A stretch of DNA of 15,188 nt from Pseudomonas sp. (GCA_003525045.1 DQGF01000567.1:1-15188); one strand, 5' to 3'; shown: positions 1 to 7,199, numbered from the stretch's first letter. Made by a program: numbers and translations. Notes: generated by a model not told the origin, from the letters alone.

Positions 1-19
1 TTCGCGAGCAAGCCCGCTT
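1..19. repeat. REP element remnant
   Basis: The first 19 bases (TTCGCGAGCAAGCCCGCTT) match the core of the REP palindromes found complete at 9494-9582 and 12521-12640, which carry TTCGCGGGCAAGC and TTCGCGAGCAAGC. The element is cut by the window edge, so its partner arm cannot be seen. It lies directly against the truncated transporter fragment, suggesting a rearrangement endpoint (inference). Confidence 0.55.
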
Positions 20-265
20 GTGTCTTGCGCGGGCACGGCGTCCTACACCTGTGTGCTGGCCTGGCTGGCGCCGTACTACGTGGAAAAGGGCTGGAGCGAA
101 CAACACGCCGGGTTGCTCCTGGGTTTCCTGACCGCCATGGAAGTGTTGTCCGGCCTGCTGACGCCGGCCATCGCCAACCGTAGCCGCGACCCCCATCGCG
201 GCATCGGCATGCTCGCGCTATTAATGTCCAGCCGCCGCGCAGTGACTGCCACCATTCAAGATTGA
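20..265 (+). pseudogene. MFS transporter fragment (CynX/NimT-like)
   Basis: This stretch encodes about 70 recognisable residues of a major facilitator transporter. Two hydrophobic segments are visible: one around LAWLAPYYVEKGW, and one around GLLLGFLTAMEVLSGLLTP followed by the charged loop ANRSRD. The wording resembles cyanate/nitroimidazole-type MFS proteins (CynX/NimT), which normally have about 400 residues and 12 helices. Both ends are missing. Upstream the sequence runs into a REP-like element at 1-19. After LALLM near base 227 the frame becomes non-homologous (SSRRAVTATIQD) and stops. The GTG at 20 is only the first possible start and I see no convincing ribosome site. It is best read as a non-functional relic. 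The exact subfamily is uncertain. Confidence 0.7.
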
Positions 266-388
266 GCGCTTCTGGCAACTACCTCACAATTATCCGTGAA
301 ACTTCCTACAAGGCTTTCTCCTGATACCATCGTTCCGTTAGGATCTTTCGCACAATTTTGCGCACGGTCAGCGCAGGAACGCAGCGAG

Positions 389-1333
389 ATGAAACGGATG
401 CTGAACAGCAATTTGCTTAGAAAGCTCGACATGCAGGACCTCATGGTGTTTGTCGCCGTGTACGAGCAAAGCAGCGTCACCGGTGTATCCGAGACACTCT
501 GCGTCAGCCAGTCCACCGTAAGTTACTGCCTGAAAAAGCTGCGCACCAGTTTCGAAGACGAGCTCTTCATCAATACCCGCGCCGGTATGCGCCCCACCTA
601 TAAAGCCAGCACCATGTACACCCACGTGCTGAAAATCCTCGAAAGCATCAACCTGTGTCACACCGGCGCCCAGACGTTCGACCCGACCTTGCAGCCGGTT
701 ACATTCAACATCTGTGCACCGGAGTACTTCGAGCAATTGATCTTGCCGCGCCTGTTGAAAGGCTTCGATTTCGCCGAGCTGCCGGTGATGATCAACATGC
801 ACAAGTTCGAAACCGACATCCCGGCCGAAGAACTGCGCGATGGCAGCCTGGACCTGGTGATTGGCTTCGGCCCCAACTTTCATCGCAGCCACAGCGACCT
901 AAAATCCCGAATATTGCTGGAAGATGACCTGGTCTGTGTCTTTGATAAACGCGCCGCACCACTGGAACCGCGTCTAAGCCTGCAAACCTTCGTCGAGCGC
1001 CGACATGTGTTCCCGACCCCCTGGACATCCAACACCAACATGGTCGATGGCTGGCTGGCGCAGCAGGCGCAAAAACGGCAGATCGTCGCGCGCGCCAACA
1101 GCTACAGCGCAGCGCTGAAATTGATCACCGGCACCGACTTCATCGTGACCTTGCCCCGGCGCATCCAGCAATTGCTGGCCAGCGAGGCGATCTTCAATCA
1201 TTGCGAAGCGCCCAACGGCTTGCCGGGGTTTACCCTCGACATGCAGTGGCGTCAAAGTGACGATCAGGATAGCGCCAATGCCTGGTTGCGCGAGCAAGTG
1301 GTCCAGGCCTGCATCGAACTGGAAAAGGCCTGA
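389..1333 (+). CDS. LysR-family transcriptional regulator
   Basis: The 314-residue protein has the LysR layout. An N-terminal winged helix-turn-helix spans roughly residues 14-72 (LDMQDLMVFVAVYEQSSVTG, then VSQSTVSYCLKKLR and the wing ELFINTRAGMRPT). An effector-binding domain from about residue 100 ends near WRQSDDQDSANAWLREQV. The length is normal for the family. The ATG at 389 has AGGA 10 bases upstream and places the helix-turn-helix near the N-terminus. An upstream GTG at 296 would add 31 residues unlike any LysR N-terminus, so I reject it. It converges on the isomerase-family gene with only 3 bases between the two stops and no terminator. The effector is unknown; control of the adjacent isomerase gene or of the lost transporter is a guess. 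Confidence 0.9.
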   Translation: MKRMLNSNLLRKLDMQDLMVFVAVYEQSSVTGVSETLCVSQSTVSYCLKKLRTSFEDELFINTRAGMRPTYKASTMYTHVLKILESINLCHTGAQTFDPTLQPVTFNICAPEYFEQLILPRLLKGFDFAELPVMINMHKFETDIPAEELRDGSLDLVIGFGPNFHRSHSDLKSRILLEDDLVCVFDKRAAPLEPRLSLQTFVERRHVFPTPWTSNTNMVDGWLAQQAQKRQIVARANSYSAALKLITGTDFIVTLPRRIQQLLASEAIFNHCEAPNGLPGFTLDMQWRQSDDQDSANAWLREQVVQACIELEKA

Positions 1334-1336
1334 GAC

Positions 1337-1702
1337 TCAGTGGCCGATGGCAATCTTGGTGTAGGACTCGCGGTCGATGTCGAGTATTTCCACGGCCAGC
1401 TGGATTTCAACGCCCGTCGGCCACTGACAGAGGTCCTGTAGCACCGCCAGCAGACTTTCGGACAACTGCTTCTTGATCTGCCCTGAGCGACCACTCAACA
1501 ACGCCAGCTTCACATGCACGAACGCCCGCTCACTCAATGCAGTACCGACCTTGAACGTCTCGACCTTTACCGCACGGCTCTTGATGTCGAATTCGGCAGA
1601 AAAATGACCGGAAGCCACCAGCGCATTGTTGAGCCGGATCAACGCCACATCGGCATTCAGATCAGGCAGGTTGGCGGTGTATTCCATGTGCAGATGAGGC
1701 AT
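1337..1702 (-). CDS. 5-carboxymethyl-2-hydroxymuconate isomerase family protein
   Basis: The 121-residue product belongs to the CHMI (HpaF-like) branch of the tautomerase superfamily. In the homoprotocatechuate catabolic pathway such enzymes isomerise 5-carboxymethyl-2-hydroxymuconate, using the N-terminal proline as general base. The chosen start gives MPHLHMEYTANL, exposing Pro after Met removal. Arg43 in the KSRAV segment aligns with the SR of E. coli HpaF, and the RAFVHVKLALLSGRS segment matches its AFVHMTLKIGAGRS. E. coli HpaF is about 126 residues. The start is supported by AGGAG (complement of 1710-1714), 7 bases upstream. A longer frame to 1747 would bury the catalytic proline. It lies 58 bp downstream of the minus-strand lysR gene, so co-transcription is possible. 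No other hpa genes are present, so the real substrate is open. Confidence 0.85.
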   Translation of the reverse strand: MPHLHMEYTANLPDLNADVALIRLNNALVASGHFSAEFDIKSRAVKVETFKVGTALSERAFVHVKLALLSGRSGQIKKQLSESLLAVLQDLCQWPTGVEIQLAVEILDIDRESYTKIAIGH

Positions 1703-1760
1703 GACGGTGCTCCTGAAAGGTGGGCGGAAAGGTCGTACATGTAACACAGCAGCGCCCTGC

Positions 1761-2687
1761 TCACTCGGGCAGCGGCATCACCGCGCGCTCACTCATGAAC
1801 GCCTCCAGCCGCGACCTCAACCAGCGCTCGGCCGGATCGGAATCGACATGGCTGAGCCAGACCATCGACAGGTCCAGCGTCGGTGTCTTGAACGGGAAAG
1901 GCTCCCTGAACAGCACACCTGAGGCTGCCATCGCTTCGGCGGTGTAATCCGGCAGGCTGGCAATCAGGTCAGTCCCGGCGAGCAAGGCCGGCAACGAACT
2001 GTATTGAGGTACTGAGAGCACTACATGGCGCGTACGGCCAATCTCCTCCAGCCACTCATCGGCGTAGCCACTGACATTGGCGGTATGAGACACCAGCACG
2101 TGTGGGCGCGAGCAATATTCATCGAGGGTCAGCGGCGTATCGGAAGCATCGGCGCGCAACACATTGGGTTGAATGTGCCGCAGCAACTTGCGCTTGGCAT
2201 TGGCCGGCAGACCGCGGGTCTGGCTGATACCAACAGTGATATCGCCGGAGGCCAGCAAATCCGGAATACGCCAGTAATCGACATGCTGCACCACAAACAC
2301 CACCTTCGGCGCTTCCTGGCGCAAGGCACGCAGCAACGGCGGCAGCAGGCCAAACTCGACATCGTCCGACAGCCCGATACGGAAGGTCATGTTGCTGCTG
2401 GCGGGATCGAAATCATGGGTCAGGCTCAAGGCCACCGACAACGAATCCAGCGCCGGTGACAGGTGCCGAATGATCTCCTCGGCCCGCGCCGTCGGCTCCA
2501 TGCGATGGCCGACGCGAATAAACAACGGATCGTTGAACATTACGCGCAAGCGGTTGAGCGCCGCGCTGATGGTCGGCTGACCGAGAAACAACTTCTCTGC
2601 CACGCGCGTGACATTGCGTTCGAGCATCAAGGTCTCGAACACCACCATCAGGTTGATATCGGCCTTGCGTAATTCGTTACGATTCAT
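1761..2687 (-). CDS. LysR-family transcriptional regulator
   Basis: The 308-residue protein is a LysR regulator. A helix-turn-helix spans about residues 9-66 (DINLMVVFETLMLERNVTRV, LGQPTISAALNRLR, then the wing DPLFIRVGHRMEPT), followed by a periplasmic-binding-protein-like effector domain to the C-terminus. The opening LRKADINLMVVFETLM resembles the NodD/LeuO-like subgroup more than the CysB/CbbR types. This ATG has only a weak purine-rich site upstream (TTGGGGTC, minus strand). It precedes the isomerase-family gene on the same strand. It shares little sequence with the LysR at 389-1333 beyond family features, so the two are not a recent duplication. The effector and targets are unknown. The 124-bp upstream region contains a repeated ATGCAGT heptamer that could be its own operator. 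Confidence 0.9.
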   Translation of the reverse strand: MNRNELRKADINLMVVFETLMLERNVTRVAEKLFLGQPTISAALNRLRVMFNDPLFIRVGHRMEPTARAEEIIRHLSPALDSLSVALSLTHDFDPASSNMTFRIGLSDDVEFGLLPPLLRALRQEAPKVVFVVQHVDYWRIPDLLASGDITVGISQTRGLPANAKRKLLRHIQPNVLRADASDTPLTLDEYCSRPHVLVSHTANVSGYADEWLEEIGRTRHVVLSVPQYSSLPALLAGTDLIASLPDYTAEAMAASGVLFREPFPFKTPTLDLSMVWLSHVDSDPAERWLRSRLEAFMSERAVMPLPE

Positions 2688-2746
2688 CCATTGACCCCAA
2701 TTCCCAAATCTGCCGACAGTTTAGGTAGGTGTCGCAATCGGCGTCT

Positions 2747-2775
2747 ATGCAGTGAAGTAAATAGGCTGATGCAGT
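2747..2775. promoter_or_regulatory. Candidate operator: ATGCAGT direct repeat, 22-bp period
   Basis: Two identical heptamers ATGCAGT begin at 2747 and 2769, exactly 22 bp apart (about two helical turns), 60-88 bp upstream of the lysR start at 2687. LysR proteins commonly autoregulate through phased sites in this interval. A chance match is possible because the repeat is only 7 bp long and no clear T-N11-A dyad was found. Confidence 0.25.
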
Positions 2776-2811
2776 TTGCGTTTAATTTTCCGAAAGCTGC
2801 CTAATGCCGGT

Positions 2812-3156
2812 TCACTGATTTTTCTGTTGAGTTGAATTGTCAGCAGGCAGGACCGGAGGTGGTTCCGGCATCAGTGGCGCATCTTCCTCAGGCGTTGTTT
2901 GAGGTTGAGCCACTACCGTGGGGTTAACCGGATCAGGGGAAGCCATGAAAACCCGTACAATCCATCCGATCAGTGACAGAAGCCCGAAGGTAGCGAAGCC
3001 AAAGATCAGCCCGACAACCAAAATGCTCAAGGGGTGAACTTGCTCTGCGTCGGGGCTTTCCAGCATATAGCGAGAAGCCAGGACAGCGACGAACAGGCCG
3101 ACCGCAACGGCTGCCAAGAGCTTTACAACCAACCAAAGCCGTCGCCATCTGTTCAT
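2812..3156 (-). CDS. Small membrane protein with two TM helices and proline-rich tail
   Basis: I do not recognise this 114-residue protein. It starts with a basic segment (MNRWRRLW). A first hydrophobic helix spans about residues 8-28 and a second about 43-68 (ILVVGLIFGFATFGLLSLIG). After RVFMASPDP comes a low-complexity, proline- and acid-rich tail (EEDAPLMPEPPPV). The positive-inside rule suggests both termini are cytoplasmic with a short periplasmic loop containing ESPDAEQVHP. The start has a strong ribosome site (AGGGGAT, minus strand) about 5 bases upstream. It lies 161 bp downstream of the ClpP-like gene on the same strand, without an obvious terminator between. A link such as membrane-anchored partner and protease, as in NfeD-type pairs, is speculation; there is no sequence similarity to NfeD that I can see. 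Confidence 0.7.
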   Translation of the reverse strand: MNRWRRLWLVVKLLAAVAVGLFVAVLASRYMLESPDAEQVHPLSILVVGLIFGFATFGLLSLIGWIVRVFMASPDPVNPTVVAQPQTTPEEDAPLMPEPPPVLPADNSTQQKNQ

Positions 3157-3317
3157 GCATATCCCCTAATCTAGTGATTTGGGCTTTGTATTGCATGTTA
3201 GCTGATGACCTTGATGCTCTGCGAAACCAATCGTTATTGCTGTGGCGCGCACATATCATCATGGGAAATGTCATTGGTGTCCCTGTTTTCAGAGCGTATG
3301 TTTCCCCCTGCTCGGTC

Positions 3318-4094
3318 TCAGCTGGGCATTCGGGATTCCAGGGTCTCAGCATAGTCTGGATAATCATCCAGACTCAGCAACTGAAGCCCTCGCTCACGGA
3401 TTTGCGCTGGCAGGCAACGCCCGTAGTCATCGGCGGCAAAAACGTCACGGATGCCGAAACGCGCCATATCCTTGATTGACAATGTCCACTCTTGAGCGAC
3501 CTCAAGCTGCTGCCCCATCACGGTTACGCGCTCATCGATACCGATCTTACTGAAGAATGCACGCTGCCTCGCTTTGGCATCTTCCACATATCGAAGTGCC
3601 TGCTCACGGTGCTTCTCCAGCAACTCCAACTTCTGCTCCATAGATAGCACCACGCCCTCTGGCAGGCGAATATCGTCAACAGTCGGCCCAGCCTCCAGCC
3701 CCTCCTGAATGGCTGATCCATGCCAGACCACGACAGAGCCCGGGTTAATTCGCTTGGATTTGCCTGCCGGGAACACGTAGTTCGCACAAGACGAAGCACA
3801 CAGCCGCTCAACGGTCAAGTCAAGCCCGGATGCCAACACAAGTTCGGCCAGATCCATCCCTACATTGACGTCACCGCCACCGGAATCAATCACCAGCTTC
3901 GCGATTGATCCGCCAGAAGAATCCAACAGACTTGCAACTGCCGCCACCGCATCGCCTTCAAGCTCGCCGGTGTAGTGCACCGCATCGCCCACCACTGCGA
4001 CTTAAACAGGATTTTCGTCGGGTACTGCCAAGCAATTGCTCCCCGAGATCACGGCCAGGGTAAACAACAACCCCCATCGATTTCGCTTTTTCAT
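3318..4094 (-). pseudogene. ClpP/SppA-like secreted serine protease family gene, interrupted by in-frame TAA
   Basis: Read from the ATG at 4094 (GGGAG ribosome site 10 bases upstream), the frame begins MKKRNRWGLLFTLAVISGSN and continues CLAVPDENPV. This is a clear signal peptide with possible cleavage after CLA or a poor lipobox at Cys21. It then meets TAA at 4002-4004 (codon 31). The same frame continues open for 227 more codons. These contain hallmarks of the ClpP-crotonase-fold periplasmic family (COG3904-like): VIDSGGGDVNVG, then CASSCANYVFPAG, where the third residue of CASSC is the presumed nucleophile, and VVVWHG with a candidate His. The shortened frame from GTG 3995 would lack the export signal. 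The simplest reading is a recent nonsense mutation (CAA to TAA would do it), a sequencing error, or read-through. Substrate unknown. It lies upstream of the small membrane protein. Confidence 0.7.
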
Positions 4095-4274
4095 ATCGTT
4101 CTTACTCCCAAGACAGCCGAAGAACCACACCCCAAGCCCGCGGTGAGTCCGAACGCTTTCCAGGCTAGCACCCGCGCCCCTGCTCGGAATCCAAAACTGG
4201 TCTACCCGTGGTGTAGGAATTAGCTGAATTGTTTGCAGTACGTTCGGCTCGAAAGATGCCCGATGCAGCCTCTG

Positions 4275-4301
4275 CCGCTTGACGACGCCGTCGTCGAGCG
4301 G
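4275..4301. repeat. 27-nt inverted repeat (hairpin) of unknown role
   Basis: The arms CCGCTTGACGAC and GTCGTCGAGCGG flank a 3-nt GCC loop. They pair over 12 positions with a single T/G mismatch at 4280/4296, which is a U-G wobble in plus-strand RNA. Neither side has a T-tract, so it is not a typical intrinsic terminator. It is unrelated in sequence to the REP elements in this window. Confidence 0.6.
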
Positions 4302-4358
4302 GATCCCGGCGTGACCAGGCTTCGTAAACGGGCTGTACCGAACGAAACGCCAGAAACG

Positions 4359-4395
4359 AAAAAGCCCCGTAACTTTTCAGCTACGGGGCTTTTTC
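4359..4395 (-). terminator. Intrinsic terminator after tRNA-Ser (near-symmetric)
   Basis: AAAAAGCCCCGTA and TACGGGGCTTTTT form a 13-bp stem, including the A and T tracts, around a 10-nt loop. The terminator begins 8 bases downstream of the tRNA CCA end on the minus strand and ends in a T run. Because it has T runs on both strands it could also stop plus-strand transcription heading into the tRNA. Confidence 0.85.
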
Positions 4396-4402
4396 TATGT
4401 GA

Positions 4403-4492
4403 TGGCGGAGAGATAGGGATTCGAACCCTAGGTACCGGTGAAGGTACAACGGATTTCGAATCCGTCCCATTCGGCCACTCTGGCATCTCTCC
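4403..4492 (-). tRNA. tRNA-Ser (anticodon CGA)
   Basis: On the minus strand the acceptor stem GGAGAGA (5' end at 4492) pairs with TCTCTCC, followed by discriminator G and an encoded CCA (4403-4405). The anticodon stem ACGGA/TCCGT closes the 7-base loop TTCGAAA, giving anticodon CGA, which reads serine codon UCG. The long variable arm (built on GTACCTTC...GGTAC) and the GGTTCGAATCC T-arm are as expected for a class II serine tRNA. At 90 nt it has the usual class II length. It is a singleton preceded by its own promoter and followed by an intrinsic terminator. Its 3' end faces the accessory stretch at 2.7-4.3 kb. Confidence 0.95.
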
Positions 4493-4502
4493 AACGGCGC
4501 GC

Positions 4503-4531
4503 ATCATAACAACACTTTCGCAGGAAGCGAA
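4503..4531 (-). promoter_or_regulatory. Putative tRNA-Ser promoter
   Basis: On the minus strand TATGAT (4503-4508) sits about 7 bases before the expected start point, followed by a GC-only discriminator (GCGCGCC) typical of stringently controlled stable-RNA promoters. The best -35 candidate, TTCGCT (4526-4531), is 17 bp upstream but matches the consensus poorly. Inference from motif and position. Confidence 0.45.
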
Positions 4532-4575
4532 CCCCCTGAGCGAAATATTTCTGTGCTATCAGATGCTTGCGTCGA

Positions 4576-5289
4576 TTAAAGCGGTACGCCCAGACGATTG
4601 GCGACTTCTTCATAAGCTTCGATGACGTCACCGAGGCCCTGACGGAAGCGGTCCTTGTCCATTTTCTTGCCGGTGGCCTTGTCCCACAGGCGGCAGCCGT
4701 CCGGGCTGAACTCGTCGCCCAGGACGATGGAGCCGTCGGAGAACACGCCGAATTCGAGTTTGAAGTCGACCAGCAGCAGGCCGGCGTCGTCGAACAGTTT
4801 GCTCAGGACTTCGTTGACCTTGAGCGACAGTTCTTTCATGCGAACCAGTTGCTCGGCAGTGCCCCAACCGAATGCCACGACGTGGGATTCGTTGATGAAT
4901 GGGTCGCCCTTGGCGTCGTCCTTCAGGAACAGTTCGAAGGTGTAAGGGTTGAGCTTCATGCCTTCTTCGACGCCCAGACGCTTGACCAGGCTGCCGGCGG
5001 CGTAGTTACGCACGACGCATTCGACCGGGATCATGTCGAGTTTTTTCACCAGGCATTCGTTGTCGCCCAGCAGTTTGTCGAATTGGGTCGGCACGCCGGC
5101 CGCTTCGAGTTTCTGCATGATGAAGGCGTTGAACTTGTTGTTCACCATGCCTTTGCGGTCGAGCTGCTCGATACGCTTGCCGTCGAACGCCGAGGTGTCG
5201 TTGCGAAACAGCAGGATCAAGCGGTCAGCGTCGTCGGTCTTGTAAACCGATTTGGCTTTGCCGCGGTAGAGTTCTTCACGTTTTTCCAT
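4576..5289 (-). CDS. purC: Phosphoribosylaminoimidazole-succinocarboxamide synthase
   Basis: The 237-residue protein is SAICAR synthetase, the cytosolic ATP-dependent ligase that couples CAIR with aspartate in de novo purine synthesis. The sequence opens with the family start [18 protein letters not shown], the glycine-rich nucleotide-binding region. It also shows [14 protein letters not shown], the substrate-binding [22 protein letters not shown] and the signature [13 protein letters not shown]. The length matches the bacterial single-domain form (about 237 residues in E. coli). GGAG lies 8 bases before the ATG. It is the last gene of the dapA-bamC-MBL-purC cluster, with 28 bases after the MBL stop. 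E. coli has the related order dapA-bamC-purC. No terminator is evident in the 83 bp before the tRNA promoter, so read-through into the tRNA is possible. Confidence 0.98.
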   Translation of the reverse strand: MEKREELYRGKAKSVYKTDDADRLILLFRNDTSAFDGKRIEQLDRKGMVNNKFNAFIMQKLEAAGVPTQFDKLLGDNECLVKKLDMIPVECVVRNYAAGSLVKRLGVEEGMKLNPYTFELFLKDDAKGDPFINESHVVAFGWGTAEQLVRMKELSLKVNEVLSKLFDDAGLLLVDFKLEFGVFSDGSIVLGDEFSPDGCRLWDKATGKKMDKDRFRQGLGDVIEAYEEVANRLGVPL

Positions 5290-5317
5290 GATGGGCTCCG
5301 CTTGCTAAGTAGGTGGG

Positions 5318-6076
5318 CTAGGCGATGTGTCGCCAGTCGAGCCCTGAATCTTGATCGGCCAGTTGCAGCCAGTCCGGATCGCACCCGAGGGTGTCGACAA
5401 AACATTGCCGGGCCAGCTGCGGCAGGTTGTTCTTGCTGCTCAGATGGGCCAGGACCAGGTGTTGCAGGCCTTGCCAGCCCAACTCGGACACCAGGAATGC
5501 CGCCTGGTGGTTGTTCAAATGTCCCAGTTCACCGCCCACCCGTTGCTTGAGAAAGTACGGGTAGTGACCGCGAGCCAGCATGTCACGACAATGGTTGGAC
5601 TCGATCATCAACGCATCGAGGTCGCGATAGCCGTCCAGCACCTTGTTGCAATACGAGCCCAGGTCGGTCAACAGGCCGAAGCGCCGTTCACCGTCACTGA
5701 AGACGTATTGCGTCGGCTCCTGTGCATCGTGGGCCACGGCAATGACACCGATGCTCAAGTTGCCGATCTGCAGTTGCTCGCCGCCGGCCAGAAGGCCAGC
5801 CGGTTCAATCGGTTTGCGCATCCCGCGCAGGGTGCCGCGGCTGAGGTAGACCGGCAGATTGTAACGCCGAGACAGTAAACCCACGCCATGCACGTGATCG
5901 GCATGTTCGTGGGTCACGAGTATCGCGCTCAATTGCGCCGGGTTCACACCCAGGCGCAACAGGCGTTTTTCGGTTTCCCGCAGGGAGAAACCACAATCCA
6001 CCAGCACGTACGTGTCAGCGCTGGCTATCAGCGTGCCGTTCCCTTGGCTACCGCTGCCGAGAACGGCAAAACGCAT
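5318..6076 (-). CDS. MBL-fold metallohydrolase (YycJ/WalJ-like)
   Basis: The 252-residue protein has a full metallo-beta-lactamase fold signature. The N-terminal strand is FAVLGSGSQGN. The metal motif THEHADH lies at residues 55-61. Further candidate metal-site residues are His116, Asp138 in LLTDLG and His211 near the C-terminus. ESNHC (159-163) and GHLNNH (185-190) are characteristic of the YycJ/WalJ-like subgroup, which is related to nucleases and phosphodiesterases. No signal peptide is seen, so it is probably cytoplasmic. The gene starts 4 bases after the bamC stop, with the ribosome site inside the end of bamC, indicating translational coupling. The orthologue in P. aeruginosa (PA1012, from memory) has the same neighbours. 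The biochemical substrate in pseudomonads is not established to my knowledge. Confidence 0.92.
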   Translation of the reverse strand: MRFAVLGSGSQGNGTLIASADTYVLVDCGFSLRETEKRLLRLGVNPAQLSAILVTHEHADHVHGVGLLSRRYNLPVYLSRGTLRGMRKPIEPAGLLAGGEQLQIGNLSIGVIAVAHDAQEPTQYVFSDGERRFGLLTDLGSYCNKVLDGYRDLDALMIESNHCRDMLARGHYPYFLKQRVGGELGHLNNHQAAFLVSELGWQGLQHLVLAHLSSKNNLPQLARQCFVDTLGCDPDWLQLADQDSGLDWRHIA

Positions 6077-6080
6077 GAGA

Positions 6081-7199
6081 TCAGCCCAAGTTGTCCTGAA
6101 TCACGCTCAACACTTTGCGCGCCACATCTGCTGGCGCCACGGTGTTGATGTTCTTCTCGACGGTGACCTGGACGTTCTCGCCGACCTTGCTCAGACGAAC
6201 CTGATAACGCTCGGCACGGGCTTCGACTGCTTCCTTGTCCGGCGCGCTGCCGAACAGGCTGCTGAAGAAACCAGGCTTGTCGTCTGGCTTCTCGGCTTTT
6301 TCCGCCAGGTTGATGTAGTACAGGCCCAGGCTGCGGTTGATGTCTTCAACGCGCCATTCGCCCTGCTCCAGCGCACGACCGACGCTCGACCAGGCACGAT
6401 CCAGGTCGGTGCCGACGTTCAACACAGGGTTGCCGCTACCGTCTTCGCTCAGGCTGACACGGCTTGGCGTATCGGAATCACGTGAAGCGAGCATGGAGAC
6501 CGAGCCGCCCTTCTCCGAAATGCGGCTCATGCTCGCGAGCATGTCGTCGACCAGTGCCGCGTCCAGGCCGGTGTTGACCGAACGGTTGGTGAAGGCCACG
6601 TCGGCGGTACTGCCGGCAGGACGTTCGGCGCTGACCACATAGATTTCACTGGTGTTGCGCTGCACGCCTGGCTCGATACGGACCCGCACGCGAGTTTCGC
6701 TGTCAGTGCTGACACCGGCTGCGCTCAGGCGCTTGGCCATCGCGGCCGACAGTTCGTCGGAATGCTGCCAGGTGGTAGTGAATTCGCCGGTTTGCGGACG
6801 CTGTTCGTCCAGACGGAAACCATTGTCCTGGAAGAACTGCACGGCCACTGGCCAGACTTGTGCCGGAGGGTTCTGGGCCACGATCCAGCGCGCGTCACCG
6901 GTCTTCTGCAGCGAGTAGGCGCCAGCGGCGTCGGCTCCGGCGGACAGCGGCTGCGGACGCGGTACGATGTATTCGCCCTTGGCGGTGTCGTCGGCCACGT
7001 TGCGCGGGATCGGCAACAGTGGATCCAGACGTTTGGCAGTGCTGACGTCCGGCGGCAATTGCATCGGTGCAGTCTGTTGCGCTTCCAGGTAATCGCTACC
7101 ACGGTCACGGAAATAACCTTCCGGGCCCCAGACCCATCCACAGCCACTGGTGCTGGAGATAATCAAGGCAAGTGCGGAAAGTCCGGCCAATCGCTTCAT
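6081..7199 (-). CDS. bamC: Outer membrane protein assembly factor BamC (lipoprotein)
   Basis: The 372-residue lipoprotein is BamC (formerly NlpB), an accessory subunit of the BAM complex that folds beta-barrel proteins into the outer membrane. It has a short signal peptide (MKRLAGLSALALIISS) ending in TSGC, so Cys20 is the lipidation site. Thr at -3 is unusual for a lipobox but acceptable. An unstructured segment follows (about residues 25-90), including the conserved LPPDV, which in E. coli BamC binds BamD. Two helix-grip domains come next: one at about 95-215 with AVQFFQDNGFRLDEQ, and a second at about 245-370 with RAWSSVGRALE and EDINRSLGLYYI. E. coli BamC is about 344 residues. It lies 17 bp after dapA, an order shared with E. 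coli. Confidence 0.95.
   Translation of the reverse strand: MKRLAGLSALALIISSTSGCGWVWGPEGYFRDRGSDYLEAQQTAPMQLPPDVSTAKRLDPLLPIPRNVADDTAKGEYIVPRPQPLSAGADAAGAYSLQKTGDARWIVAQNPPAQVWPVAVQFFQDNGFRLDEQRPQTGEFTTTWQHSDELSAAMAKRLSAAGVSTDSETRVRVRIEPGVQRNTSEIYVVSAERPAGSTADVAFTNRSVNTGLDAALVDDMLASMSRISEKGGSVSMLASRDSDTPSRVSLSEDGSGNPVLNVGTDLDRAWSSVGRALEQGEWRVEDINRSLGLYYINLAEKAEKPDDKPGFFSSLFGSAPDKEAVEARAERYQVRLSKVGENVQVTVEKNINTVAPADVARKVLSVIQDNLG

Larger units (their letters stand above)
4095..4402. other. Gene-free stretch between ClpP-like gene and tRNA-Ser
   Basis: These 308 bases hold no convincing coding sequence. They contain the ribosome site of the ClpP-like gene near 4105-4109, a 27-nt near-perfect hairpin at 4275-4301 and the tRNA terminator at 4359-4395. 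Short frames here lack ribosome sites and recognisable protein features. No copy of the tRNA 3' end was seen, so an attachment-site duplication is not supported. Confidence 0.5.

Noticed and set aside
296..388. N-terminal extension of the first LysR from the GTG at 296
   Set aside because: The extra 31 residues do not resemble a LysR N-terminus, and the ATG at 389 has a ribosome site and normal spacing to the helix-turn-helix.
4403..4492. tRNA-Ser as a site-specific integration site
   Set aside because: No integrase gene and no duplicate of the tRNA 3' end are visible in the window, so only proximity remains.
4567..5550. Long plus-strand frame opposite purC and the MBL gene
   Set aside because: It spans the antisense of two recognised genes and shows repetitive Val/Phe/Gln/Asp composition with no family motifs. 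It has no credible ribosome site.
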